The notes: generated by a model not told the origin, from the sequence alone. Shown: positions 6,586 through 13,567, numbered from the stretch's first letter. The stretch is 15,840 nucleotides of DNA from Candidatus Omnitrophota bacterium (GCA_026387215.1 JAPLMC010000035.1:4736-20575), one strand, 5' to 3'. Translations and numbers: made by a program.

Positions 6586-6627
6586 CGTTCCGAGACGCTA
6601 GCAAGTAAAGATGATGCGGCTAGGGAC
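6586..6627 (+). repeat. Purine-mismatch hairpin repeat, copy 2
   Basis: This 42-bp unit matches the copy at 12132-12173 (opposite strand) at 36 of 42 positions by my hand alignment, including most of the loop, TAGCAAGTAAA.ATGATG. Its own arms are less perfectly paired than those of copy 3. The close match 5.5 kb apart shows it is a dispersed element rather than chance base pairing. It lies just 3' of the sugar kinase gene. Confidence 0.7.
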
Positions 6628-6639
6628 TCTGACCCAAAT

Positions 6640-7542
6640 TTAAATCTTTATCAATCTCTCAAAACTTCTATGTCTCTCCTCTATATCTTTCCTGCTGATA
6701 TTCAGAAACCTATTCACGCTAAAATCCTGCACTGTAAAAGAAGCCATTACACTTCCCCATAAAAGCGCATTTCTCATATTCTTCTCGTTTATTTTATCTG
6801 TCTTTGCTAGATAGCCCATAAATCCTCCAGCGAACGTATCTCCTGCGCCTGTAGGATCCTTAACTTCTTCCAACAGATAAGCAGGCGCCATAAATATAAA
6901 GTTTTTAGAAAAAATTATGGCCCCATACTCCCCTCTTTTAACAACTGCAAATTTTGGCCCAAGAGAAAGAAGGTATTTGCCCGCCTTAAGTATGTTGGAT
7001 TCCCCCGAGAACATCTTCGCCTCCATATCATTTAAAAATATTATAGAGGTTCTCTTTATCATATTTTTAAGAGACTTGTTTTTATTTTTAATCCAGTGGT
7101 TCATGGAATCACAGCCTATAAATCTTTTGCCTGTAAATCTTTTGAGTATAAATATCTGGAGATCAGGGTCTATATTTGCTAGAAAAATATATTTACTTTT
7201 TTCATACCCTTTCGGAAGACAAGGTTTAAAATCCGCGAATACATTTAGCTGTGTTTCAATAGTTTCTGCACAATTCATATCTTTAACATAAGAACCTTCC
7301 CATCGAAAAGTCTTGCCTTCTTTTACCTCAAGACCTTCCAGGTCTACGCCAAAAGATTTTATAGCTCTTTTGTGCTTTTCAGGGAAATCCACGCCTACTG
7401 TAGCGACCAAGTTTACAGGGGCAAAAAAACTTGCGCTTATTGAAAAATAAGTCGCGGATCCGCCTAATATTTCCTTTGAATACCCAGACAACGAAGTAAT
7501 TGTATCAAGCGCAACAGAACCTATAACAAGTATTTTTTTCAT
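6640..7542 (-). CDS. PfkB-family carbohydrate kinase
   Basis: A 300-residue ribokinase-fold sugar kinase. The N-terminal substrate motif is GGSATYFS (27-34) and the C-terminal anion-hole and catalytic motif is DPTGAGDTFAGGF (229-241), with D235 the catalytic base. The central QLNVFADFKPCLP and FLANIDPDLQ segments match a broadly distributed but uncharacterised PfkB branch that I recall from Deltaproteobacteria and similar groups. It is not RfaE1: the N-terminus and motifs differ, so it should not be paired with rfaE2 here. It follows thiC by 29 bases, and a promoter-like TTGACA-17-TGTAAA sits in that gap, ending four bases before the ATG. No ribosome binding site is visible, so a leaderless transcript is possible. 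The substrate is unknown. Confidence 0.9.
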   Translation of the reverse strand: MKKILVIGSVALDTITSLSGYSKEILGGSATYFSISASFFAPVNLVATVGVDFPEKHKRAIKSFGVDLEGLEVKEGKTFRWEGSYVKDMNCAETIETQLNVFADFKPCLPKGYEKSKYIFLANIDPDLQIFILKRFTGKRFIGCDSMNHWIKNKNKSLKNMIKRTSIIFLNDMEAKMFSGESNILKAGKYLLSLGPKFAVVKRGEYGAIIFSKNFIFMAPAYLLEEVKDPTGAGDTFAGGFMGYLAKTDKINEKNMRNALLWGSVMASFTVQDFSVNRFLNISRKDIEERHRSFERLIKI

Positions 7543-7575
7543 AAACTTTACATTTCAACAATGTCACTTTGTCAA
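7541..7575 (-). promoter_or_regulatory. Promoter-like site before the PfkB kinase gene
   Basis: On the minus strand TTGACA (7575-7570, overlapping the thiC stop codon) and TGTAAA (7552-7547) are separated by 17 bases. The predicted start of transcription falls at or next to the ATG at 7542, implying a leaderless mRNA. The 26-base block 7541-7566 matches 9877-9902 upstream of thiD2 at 20 positions, including TGTAAAGTTTAT. Confidence 0.45.
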
Positions 7576-8855
7576 GTTTTTGCAAAGTATTGTTCCATGA
7601 TTTTCATAGAACAATAATCGCTGCACATAGTGCAAAAGTCTTTGTCTACGGATATGGAAGACTTTCTGTATTTCGCCGCCTTAGCAGGGTCTATGGATTT
7701 TTTAATTTGATTTTTCCAGTCTCTTTTTACCCTTAGCTCTGACATGGCTCTATCCCAGTTCAAAGCGCCTGGTATCCGCTTAGCTATATCAGCTGCATGT
7801 CCTGCTATCCTGGAAGCTATGACTCCATTTTTTACATCACTCTCGTCAGGTATCCTCAGGTGTTCCGAGGGTGTTACATAGCACAGAAAGTCTGCGCCAT
7901 AAAAAGCAGCCAAAGCGCCTCCTATAGCTCCTGTTATATGATCATACCCAGGAGCTATATCCGTAACAAGTGGTCCAAGGACATAAAAAGGTGCATTGCC
8001 ACATAGTCTTTTTTGTAGAATCACGTTTGTCTCTATCTGGTCCAGTGGCACATGTCCAGGGCCTTCTATTATAACCTGAACACTGCTATTTCTAGCCCTG
8101 TCAGCCAGCTCTCCCAACATGATAAGCTCTTGTATCTGAGGCCTATCAGTAGCGTCCACTAAAGAGCCAGGCCTTAAGCCATCCCCAAGACTCAGAGTCA
8201 CGTCATATTTCTTTGCAATCGCAAGTATTTCGTCAAAATATTCATAAAAAGGATTTTCTTTTTTATTCACGATCATCCATTCCGCCAAAAAAGAACCTCC
8301 TCTTGAAACTATGCTTATAAGCCGTTTTTGTTTTTTAAGCCTTTCTATAACGCTCTGTGTTATGCCGGAGTGAATCGTAAAGAAATCTACGCCATCTGCT
8401 GCCTGTGTTTCAAGGGTCTCTAAAATATCCTTGGCATTTATACGAGATATATGCCCTCTTTTTTTTGCTGCCATAATAGCTATTTCGTATATCGGAACAG
8501 TGCCTACGGCAACTGCTGAATTTTTTAAAATTAACCTGCGTATCTTTTTTATATCCCCTCCTGTGCTCAGGTCCATTACAGTGTCCGCTCCGCATTTTAT
8601 TGCAACATCCATTTTTCTGAGCTCTTTATTTACGTTAGAGCTATCCTTAGACGTGCCTATATTAGCGTTTACTTTTACGCGAAGCCCTTCCCCTACTGCG
8701 CAAGGATTTATTTTCCTTTTTGAATTTTTTATAAGCGTAATCCTGCCTTCTTTTATGCGAGATCTCAATAGCTCAGGAAGCATGCTTTCGTTTTTTGAAA
8801 CATAACGCATCTCAGGCGATATTTTATTTAATTTTGCAAGTTCCGATTGAGTCAT
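7572..8855 (-). CDS. thiC: Phosphomethylpyrimidine synthase ThiC
   Basis: A 427-residue radical SAM enzyme that converts aminoimidazole ribotide to HMP phosphate, the pyrimidine half of thiamine. It is the short form without the N-terminal extension of the E. coli type. Diagnostic segments include VGEGLRVKVNANIGTS, GADTVMDLSTGGD, FFTIHSGIT, SLGDGLRPGS, EGPGHVPLDQIE and LGPLVTDIAPGYDHI. The C-terminal iron-sulfur cysteines are C408, C411 and C415 in CTMCSDYC, spaced CX2CX3C; the long forms have CX2CX4C. The start codon is one base after the thiE stop, so it is translated from the thiD2-thiE-thiC message. No ribosome binding site is obvious, again favouring coupling. Confidence 0.96.
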   Translation of the reverse strand: MTQSELAKLNKISPEMRYVSKNESMLPELLRSRIKEGRITLIKNSKRKINPCAVGEGLRVKVNANIGTSKDSSNVNKELRKMDVAIKCGADTVMDLSTGGDIKKIRRLILKNSAVAVGTVPIYEIAIMAAKKRGHISRINAKDILETLETQAADGVDFFTIHSGITQSVIERLKKQKRLISIVSRGGSFLAEWMIVNKKENPFYEYFDEILAIAKKYDVTLSLGDGLRPGSLVDATDRPQIQELIMLGELADRARNSSVQVIIEGPGHVPLDQIETNVILQKRLCGNAPFYVLGPLVTDIAPGYDHITGAIGGALAAFYGADFLCYVTPSEHLRIPDESDVKNGVIASRIAGHAADIAKRIPGALNWDRAMSELRVKRDWKNQIKKSIDPAKAAKYRKSSISVDKDFCTMCSDYCSMKIMEQYFAKT

Positions 8856-8856
8856 T

Positions 8857-9486
8857 CTAAATTTTTTCCAATAACCTTTTTGTAGCTAAATAAGGGTTTT
8901 TTGCTTCAAGTATCGCCCGCACAACAGCCATTCTTTTTACTCCCATAGATCTGACTTCTTTTATATTTGATTCATTAATACCGCCTATTGCTACAAGTGG
9001 AATTTTTATCATATTTACAGCCTGTTTTAATGCTTCTAATCCAGCTACTTTATAACCTGGCTTTATAGGAGTCTTGAAAATAGCTCCTATAGCTATATAA
9101 TCTACGGCTTGTTTCTGCGCCTCCAGAGCTTCTTTGAAAGAGTTAGCTGAAAAACCTATTATTTTTTTCTTACCAAGAATCTTCCTGGCTGTTGCTACAA
9201 GCATATCTTGAGGACCTAAATGTACGCCGTCTGCATCCAATGCCAAAGCCGCATGAACACGATCATTTATTATAAAAAGAGCTTTATGTTTCAGCAACTC
9301 TTTTATCTTAAAACCTGTTTCTAAGAAATCTCTATCACTTGTTTCTTTATCCCTAAACTGCACCATGTCTAATCCTGCTTTTAACGAACAGGACAATATA
9401 TTAAATAAATCTCTGCCTTCAAGAGCGCTATTATCCGTTACGAGATACAAGCCTGGCTTTTTCAACAATGTTTTTTTCAATAGCAT
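8857..9486 (-). CDS. thiE: Thiamine-phosphate synthase ThiE
   Basis: About 209 residues of the thiamine phosphate synthase TIM barrel, which joins HMP diphosphate to the thiazole phosphate. Motifs in order: GLYLVTDN near the start, MVQFRDKE, FIINDRVHAALALDADGVHLG, IIGFSANSFKEA (family GxS), YIAIGAIFKTPIKPGY and PLVAIGGINESN. I use the ATG at 9486; a TTG at 9495 would add three residues. Either way its 5' end is embedded in the 3' end of thiD2 in a different frame (56-65 shared bases). In many bacteria ThiD2 and ThiE are one fused protein, so this looks like a split fusion or the layout before fusion. Confidence 0.94.
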   Translation of the reverse strand: MLLKKTLLKKPGLYLVTDNSALEGRDLFNILSCSLKAGLDMVQFRDKETSDRDFLETGFKIKELLKHKALFIINDRVHAALALDADGVHLGPQDMLVATARKILGKKKIIGFSANSFKEALEAQKQAVDYIAIGAIFKTPIKPGYKVAGLEALKQAVNMIKIPLVAIGGINESNIKEVRSMGVKRMAVVRAILEAKNPYLATKRLLEKI

Positions 9487-9868
9487 ACGTGTCAAATCTT
9501 AACTTTCTATATCCCCGGCTTATTTTTGCATCTATTATCTTAAAACACTCTTCAAGAACCCTCAAAGACTCTTTGACCCGCTCTATGTTAGACATAAAAA
9601 TATCGGAAATATTCATGCCGGATTTAGGCGTAAAATCTATAAATTTTGTTTTATCGCTTGCTATATCTCTTTCAGATAAAAGCTCTGTCAGAGATATTTT
9701 TTTTGATTTCAACACTAGATTTGTAGCACCGTGCCGAACTGTTTTAAGCGCCTTTGTGGCATTTTTATCCTGCAACGCAAATCTAACTATGTCTTCGCAA
9801 ACCCTTAATCCTTCGCGAGTTCTGTTTAAATTTGCATCTATAATCTGCAACAACTTATCTTCAACCAT
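9431..9868 (-). CDS. thiD2: ThiD2, monofunctional HMP-phosphate kinase
   Basis: A 145-residue all-helical protein. The signature DANLNRTREGLRVCEDIVRF (10-29) and ERVKESLRVLEECFKI (about 95-110) identify ThiD2 (PF17792), the alternative HMP-phosphate kinase unrelated to ThiD, often found as the N-terminal half of ThiD2-ThiE proteins. It makes HMP diphosphate for ThiE, so thiD2, thiE and thiC together form the pyrimidine branch and the coupling step. It is the first gene of its run. The 31-base gap to rfaE2 holds promoter-like elements and part of a 9-bp inverted repeat, but is too short for a TPP riboswitch. Confidence 0.9.
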   Translation of the reverse strand: MVEDKLLQIIDANLNRTREGLRVCEDIVRFALQDKNATKALKTVRHGATNLVLKSKKISLTELLSERDIASDKTKFIDFTPKSGMNISDIFMSNIERVKESLRVLEECFKIIDAKISRGYRKLRFDTYAIEKNIVEKARLVSRNG

Positions 9869-9876
9869 ACCGTATA

Positions 9877-9912
9877 ATAAACTTTACAAAGTTACATTGT
9901 CATTTTTGTAAA
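9877..9912 (-). promoter_or_regulatory. Promoter/operator-like site before thiD2
   Basis: CTTTACAAA and TTTGTAAAG form a 9-bp inverted repeat on the minus strand, running into the rfaE2 3' end. Within it TTTACA (9912-9907) and TGTAAA (9888-9883) are 18 bases apart; an alternative reading is ATGACA (9903-9898) with TATTAT (9879-9874), also 18 apart. Either places transcription start within a few bases of the thiD2 ATG. The block resembles the one before the PfkB kinase gene. Confidence 0.4.
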
Positions 9913-10382
9913 GATGTTTGGATTTTAGATATCAGGCTGCTAGTAGAAAGGCCTTTTATATACGCCAAACTCTTTACTTTGCCGCCATACGACTCCACAA
10001 AATCCGCTCCAACTATATTTTCCTTTTTCCAATCTCCGCCTTTAACAAGCACATCTGGTTTTATTGCTTTTATAAGCTTTAAAGGGCTCAATTCTTTGAA
10101 TATTACTACAAAATCCACTACTTCCAGCGCAGCAAGCAATATTGCCCTGTTTTTCTGCGATACAATAGGCTTTAATTTTCCTTTTATTTTTTTCACTGAC
10201 CCATCGTTGTTCAGACCTATAACTAATATGTCGCCTAAAGATTTTGCCTTTGAAAGATAACTAACGTGTCCTGCATGCAAAATATCAAAACAACCATTTG
10301 TGAACACAATCTTTTTATTTTTTTTTTTTAGTTTTCTGATAGCGCTTACTGCGCAGGACAAAACAGCCGTTTGTGAACACAA
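9900..10382 (-). CDS. rfaE2: Heptose-1-phosphate adenylyltransferase RfaE2, N-terminus disrupted
   Basis: A 160-residue nucleotidyltransferase corresponding to the C-terminal domain of HldE. It transfers AMP from ATP to heptose 1-phosphate, forming ADP-heptose for lipopolysaccharide. Motifs: TNGCFDILHAGHV with H36-x-x-H39, LGDILVIGLNND, LKPIVSQKNRAILLAALEVVDFV, and GLSTSSLISKI at the end. The open frame now starts only at a TTG (10382) inside a 73-bp tandem duplication. Reading from an ATG at 10458, which overlaps the gmhA stop region, gives a proper N-terminus (MFSEKIKTLSCAVSAIRKL) that runs into the duplication and is thrown out of frame. Removing one copy restores a 161-residue protein. 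The first nine residues as read here are therefore probably not native. Confidence 0.9.
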   Translation of the reverse strand: MCSQTAVLSCAVSAIRKLKKKNKKIVFTNGCFDILHAGHVSYLSKAKSLGDILVIGLNNDGSVKKIKGKLKPIVSQKNRAILLAALEVVDFVVIFKELSPLKLIKAIKPDVLVKGGDWKKENIVGADFVESYGGKVKSLAYIKGLSTSSLISKIQTSLQK

Positions 10383-10431
10383 TCTTTTTATTTTTTTGTT
10401 TTAGTTTTCTTATAGCGCTTACTGCGCAGGA
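10286..10431. repeat. 73-bp imperfect tandem duplication at the rfaE2 start
   Basis: Units 10286-10358 and 10359-10431 align without gaps and differ at four positions (10293/10366, 10296/10369, 10325/10398, 10338/10411). In the rfaE2 frame proper to each copy, three differences are synonymous and one is Lys/Gln. The unit length is not a multiple of three, so it breaks the frame. The silent pattern suggests two diverged alleles joined together rather than fresh slippage. Confidence 0.93.
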
Positions 10432-10447
10432 AAGGGTTTTTATTTTC

Positions 10448-11011
10448 TCAGAAAACATCTTCTATAAGCTCGCATACAATATGGCCTATTGTAATATGAG
10501 CTTCCTGTATCCTGGGAGTATTGCTAGAGGGAACTCTTATGCATATATCCGCTATTTTAGAAAGCTCTCCAATCTTGTTTCCCGTAAGAGCAGCTGTTTT
10601 AAGTCCCATTTTGGACGCTTTTAAAATGCCAGCCACTACATTCTTTGAGCTGCCGCTTGTAGATATGCCTATTGCCATATCACCTTTGTTGCCAAAAGCT
10701 TCTACCTGCCTCTCAAAAAGATATTCAAAATTATAATCATTTCCAAGTGCTGTAAGAGTGGAAACATTAGCAGTAAGCGCTATTACTGGAAACGCCTTTC
10801 TTTCTTTTTTAAATCTACCCACAAGCTCTGCTGCTATATGCATACTGTCAGCAGCACTACCGCCGTTTCCAAACAATAAAATTTTATGGCCTAATTTTAG
10901 TGTCTCCGACATCGCGCTTGCAAGCTTTTCAATATCTTTTAAGCCGCTTTCGAGCAGCTTATTTTTAACATCAATACTCTCTTTTAATAGTTTTGCAATT
11001 TTTTTCTGCAT
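10448..11011 (-). CDS. gmhA: Sedoheptulose-7-phosphate isomerase GmhA
   Basis: A 187-residue SIS-domain isomerase that converts sedoheptulose 7-phosphate to heptose 7-phosphate, the first step to ADP-heptose. Family motifs: KILLFGNGGSAADSMHIAAEL (43-63), ALGNDYNFEYLF, GDMAIGISTSGSSKNV (110-125) and TPRIQEAHITIGHIVCELIED, with Q169 and H177 at the expected metal site. I start at the ATG at 11011, which has a well placed AGG site and matches the family N-terminus; an ATG at 11059, one base after the upstream stop, would give 203 residues, and the leader hairpin would then be coding. It lies between phosphofructokinase and rfaE2; the original rfaE2 ATG overlaps its last codons. Confidence 0.95.
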   Translation of the reverse strand: MQKKIAKLLKESIDVKNKLLESGLKDIEKLASAMSETLKLGHKILLFGNGGSAADSMHIAAELVGRFKKERKAFPVIALTANVSTLTALGNDYNFEYLFERQVEAFGNKGDMAIGISTSGSSKNVVAGILKASKMGLKTAALTGNKIGELSKIADICIRVPSSNTPRIQEAHITIGHIVCELIEDVF

Positions 11012-11024
11012 ATAAACCTGCGTC

Positions 11025-11047
11025 TCGTTCCCCAAATCGGGTAACGA
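11025..11047 (-). other. Leader hairpin upstream of gmhA
   Basis: On the minus strand TCGTTaCCC-GATTT-GGGgAACGA can fold with one A/G mismatch. It ends 13 bases before the gmhA ATG at 11011 and leaves the AGG site free. It is not followed by a T-run and so is not a standard terminator. Confidence 0.45.
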
Positions 11048-11060
11048 TAGCGTAATCATA

Positions 11061-12089
11061 TTATCCAAAAAATATTTTTGCGATGTTATAAAGCTCCATA
11101 TCAACAGTTTTCAATTCGCTGACAGCAGCTTCTAGCGGGACTGCTATTATTTTGTTTCCCTGCAGACTTGCCATTTTTCCATAATCTTTTTTAAGCACTA
11201 GCTCCATTGTTTTTATGCCGAATCTTGTGCCTAGGACTCTGTCAAATGCTGTAGGAGTTCCGCCTCTCTGTATGTGTCCTAGAACCGTAACCCTTGTTTC
11301 ATATCCTGTTCTTTTTTCTATTTCATCTCCAACTCTCTGACCCATGCCACCTAATCTTACATGCCCGAATGCGTCAAGTTTTTCTTCCTGGGTAACCATA
11401 GTACCCTTTTTAAACTGAGCGCCTTCAGCAACAACTATTATTCTATAACTTTTTCCTCTTTTGTGCCTTTTTTTTATTATGCTGCATACTTCATCAATAT
11501 CTACAGGAACTTCCGGTATAAGAATAACATCTGCTCCACCTGCAAGCCCTGATTCAAGCGCTATCCATCCCGCATGCCTCCCCATTACTTCAACTACCAT
11601 TATTCTATGGTGTGATTCTGCAGTTGTATGAAGCCTGTCAATTGCCTCTGTTACAATATTTATAGCAGTATCGAATCCGAACGTAACGTCAGTACAATTC
11701 AAGTCATTGTCTATTGTTTTAGGCGCTCCAACCACATTAAAACCATCTTTATACAATTTATTTGCAACGCCTAGCGTATCCTCTCCTCCAACTGCTATTA
11801 AAGCATCAAGCCCTATCTTTTTAAAATTTTCCTTAGCTTTTTCTATGTCGTTTTCTTTTTTGTAAGGGTTAGTCCTAGATGTACCAAGTATGGTCCCGCC
11901 TTTTGGCAGTATTCCTGAAACAGATTGGAGGTTTAACTCAACAGTGTCATTTTCAATAAGGCCTTTCCAACCATTTTTAATGCCTACGACCTGGTAGTTT
12001 TCTTGTATTGCATATCTCACAACAGCCCTTATTACAGGGTTTAGTCCAGGGCAATCTCCTCCGCCAGTTAAAATTCCAACCTTCTTCAT
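11061..12089 (-). CDS. pfp: 6-phosphofructokinase, predicted PPi-dependent
   Basis: A 342-residue phosphofructokinase of the PfkA fold, making fructose 1,6-bisphosphate. Motifs: TGGGDCPGLNPVIR (8-21), GGEDTLG (101-107), PKTIDNDLN (123-131), MGRHAGWIAL, GGMGQRVG and LGHIQRGGTPTAFDR. Residue 104 is Asp and residue 124 is Lys, the pair that marks PPi-using enzymes; ATP-using enzymes usually have Gly at 104. This predicts reversible, PPi-linked glycolysis. The start is the ATG at 12089, preceded by a strong AGGAG site; an upstream TTG at 12113 lies inside a palindrome and is unlikely. A composite hairpin element (12103-12173) separates it from accC. Confidence 0.95.
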   Translation of the reverse strand: MKKVGILTGGGDCPGLNPVIRAVVRYAIQENYQVVGIKNGWKGLIENDTVELNLQSVSGILPKGGTILGTSRTNPYKKENDIEKAKENFKKIGLDALIAVGGEDTLGVANKLYKDGFNVVGAPKTIDNDLNCTDVTFGFDTAINIVTEAIDRLHTTAESHHRIMVVEVMGRHAGWIALESGLAGGADVILIPEVPVDIDEVCSIIKKRHKRGKSYRIIVVAEGAQFKKGTMVTQEEKLDAFGHVRLGGMGQRVGDEIEKRTGYETRVTVLGHIQRGGTPTAFDRVLGTRFGIKTMELVLKKDYGKMASLQGNKIIAVPLEAAVSELKTVDMELYNIAKIFFG

Positions 12090-12102
12090 TTTTACTCCTC
12101 TC

Positions 12103-12123
12103 AATTTTTGCAAAGCAAAAATT
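12103..12123 (-). repeat. AATTTTG/CAAAATT-type palindrome, copy before pfp
   Basis: AATTTTTGC (12103-12111) and GCAAAAATT (12115-12123) form a perfect 9-bp stem with a three-base loop. It ends 13 bases before the pfp ATG and abuts the ribosome binding site. The T-rich side comes first on the transcript and the A-rich side last, the opposite of an intrinsic terminator. Confidence 0.7.
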
Positions 12124-12131
12124 TATCTCGA

Positions 12132-12173
12132 GCCCCTCGCCGCATCATTTTTACTTGCTAACGGCTCGGGACG
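12132..12173 (-). repeat. Purine-mismatch hairpin repeat, copy 3
   Basis: On the minus strand, arms GTCCC-GA-GCCG and CGGC-GA-GGGGC pair with one G-T and a symmetric GA/GA mismatch around a 19-nt loop. It matches 6586-6627 at 36 of 42 positions. It lies between accC and pfp, directly beside the palindrome at 12103-12123. Confidence 0.75.
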
Positions 12174-12182
12174 AGATATCTT

Positions 12183-13532
12183 TTATTCGCCTGTTCCTAA
12201 AAGTTTTTCAACGTAATCGGTTGCAAAATCACCCCTTAAAAATAATGTATCGCTCATTACATGTTTATGAAAAGGTATTGTAGTTTTTATAGGGGATATA
12301 ATGAATTCATCAAGGGCCCTTTGCATTGTCTTTATTGCCTCCTGCCTGGAATTTCCATAGCAAATAAGTTTAGCTATCATAGAATCGTAATAAGGTGATA
12401 TAGTATAACCTGTGTAAACATGAGAATCCACTCTTACACCCGGACCGCCAGGAACCAAAAACATGTCCACTTTTCCGGGGCAAGGCATAAAGTTTTTCTC
12501 TGGATTTTCTGCATTGATTCTGCATTCTATCGCAGCGCCTTTAATTTTTATATCATCCTGCTTAAAGCCTAGTTTCATTCCGCTGGCTATTTTTATCTGT
12601 TCTTTTATCAGGTCTATGCCTGTAACCATTTCCGTCACAGGGTGTTCTACCTGAATCCTAGTGTTAACTTCCAGAAAATAAAAGTTTTCATTCCTATCAT
12701 AAAGAAATTCTACCGTACCTGCGTTCAGATAATTGCACGCCTTAGCTGCCCTAACAGCCATGTCGCCTACTTTTTTTCTTAATTTGGAATCTATTGCAGG
12801 AGAAGGCGATTCTTCTATTAATTTTTGATGGCGCCTTTGTATAGTGCAATCTCTTTCTCCAAGCGATACGATATGGCCATATTTATCAGCAAGTATCTGC
12901 ACCTCTATATGCCTTGGCCTTTCAACGTATCTCTCAAGGTACACATCTGCATTTCCGAAAGCAGCTTCTGCCTCTTGCTGAGCAGTTATGAGTGAACTAA
13001 TCAATCTTACGTCATTATGGCACACCCTCATGCCTTTTCCACCTCCGCCTGCAGAAGCTTTTATTATAACAGGATATTTCAGTCTCTTTGCTGTTTTTAC
13101 AGCCTCTTCTTTTGTCTTTATAATACTTTGACTACCCGGAATAACAGGTATACCAACTTTCTGCATAGTGAGCCTAGCTGTCATTTTATCACCCATCATT
13201 CTCATATTTTCAGGAGTAGGCCCTATGAATGATATATCACATGATTCACATATCTCTGCAAAATGTGCATTTTCTGCCAAAAATCCGTAACCAGGATGAA
13301 TAGCATCAACATCTGTAATTTCAGCAGCACTTATAATAGCAGGTATATTCAGATAACTTTCTGAGCTCTGAGCAGGGCCTATGCAGACAGCTTCATCAGC
13401 CAGTCGCGTACTAAGAGAATCTGCATCAGCCTCTGAATACACAGCAACTGTCTTTATGCCCATCTCTTTACACGCCCGGATGATCCTTACCGCGATCTCG
13501 CCGCGATTAGCAACCAGTATTTTAGAAAACAT
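12183..13532 (-). CDS. accC: Biotin carboxylase subunit of acetyl-CoA carboxylase
   Basis: A 449-residue ATP-grasp enzyme that carboxylates biotin on AccB using ATP and bicarbonate, the first step of fatty acid synthesis. Motifs: KILVANRGEIAVRI (4-17), AIHPGYGFLAEN (78-89), the glycine loop KASAGGGGKGMR (158-169), GERDCTIQRRHQKLIEESPSP (225-245) and FLEVNTRIQVEHPVTE (286-301), with metal and catalytic residues E288, N290 and R292. The length is exactly that of the family. It follows accB with a 78-base gap that holds a long GC-rich hairpin. The closest ribosome binding site is the AAGGAAGG about ten bases upstream of the ATG. Confidence 0.98.
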   Translation of the reverse strand: MFSKILVANRGEIAVRIIRACKEMGIKTVAVYSEADADSLSTRLADEAVCIGPAQSSESYLNIPAIISAAEITDVDAIHPGYGFLAENAHFAEICESCDISFIGPTPENMRMMGDKMTARLTMQKVGIPVIPGSQSIIKTKEEAVKTAKRLKYPVIIKASAGGGGKGMRVCHNDVRLISSLITAQQEAEAAFGNADVYLERYVERPRHIEVQILADKYGHIVSLGERDCTIQRRHQKLIEESPSPAIDSKLRKKVGDMAVRAAKACNYLNAGTVEFLYDRNENFYFLEVNTRIQVEHPVTEMVTGIDLIKEQIKIASGMKLGFKQDDIKIKGAAIECRINAENPEKNFMPCPGKVDMFLVPGGPGVRVDSHVYTGYTISPYYDSMIAKLICYGNSRQEAIKTMQRALDEFIISPIKTTIPFHKHVMSDTLFLRGDFATDYVEKLLGTGE

Positions 13533-13567
13533 ACTATATACCTTCCTTATAAATTTATTCCTTAACC

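Noticed and set aside
6640..7542. PfkB kinase as the RfaE1 partner of RfaE2
   Set aside because: N-terminal and internal motifs belong to another PfkB branch, and it clusters with thiamine genes rather than with gmhA.
9458..9480. A7 run as a programmed frameshift site joining ThiD2 and ThiE
   Set aside because: The run fits a -1 slippery heptamer, but the -1 frame hits a TGA within a few codons and the ThiE frame is +1, so it cannot make the fusion.
9869..9899. TPP riboswitch before thiD2
   Set aside because: The gap is about 31 bases and lacks the conserved core.
1640..11560. Frequent AGCGCT hexamers, possibly a restriction or uptake signal
   Set aside because: Most fall in coding sequence as ordinary Ser-Ala or Ala-Leu codons; I could not count them rigorously against expectation.
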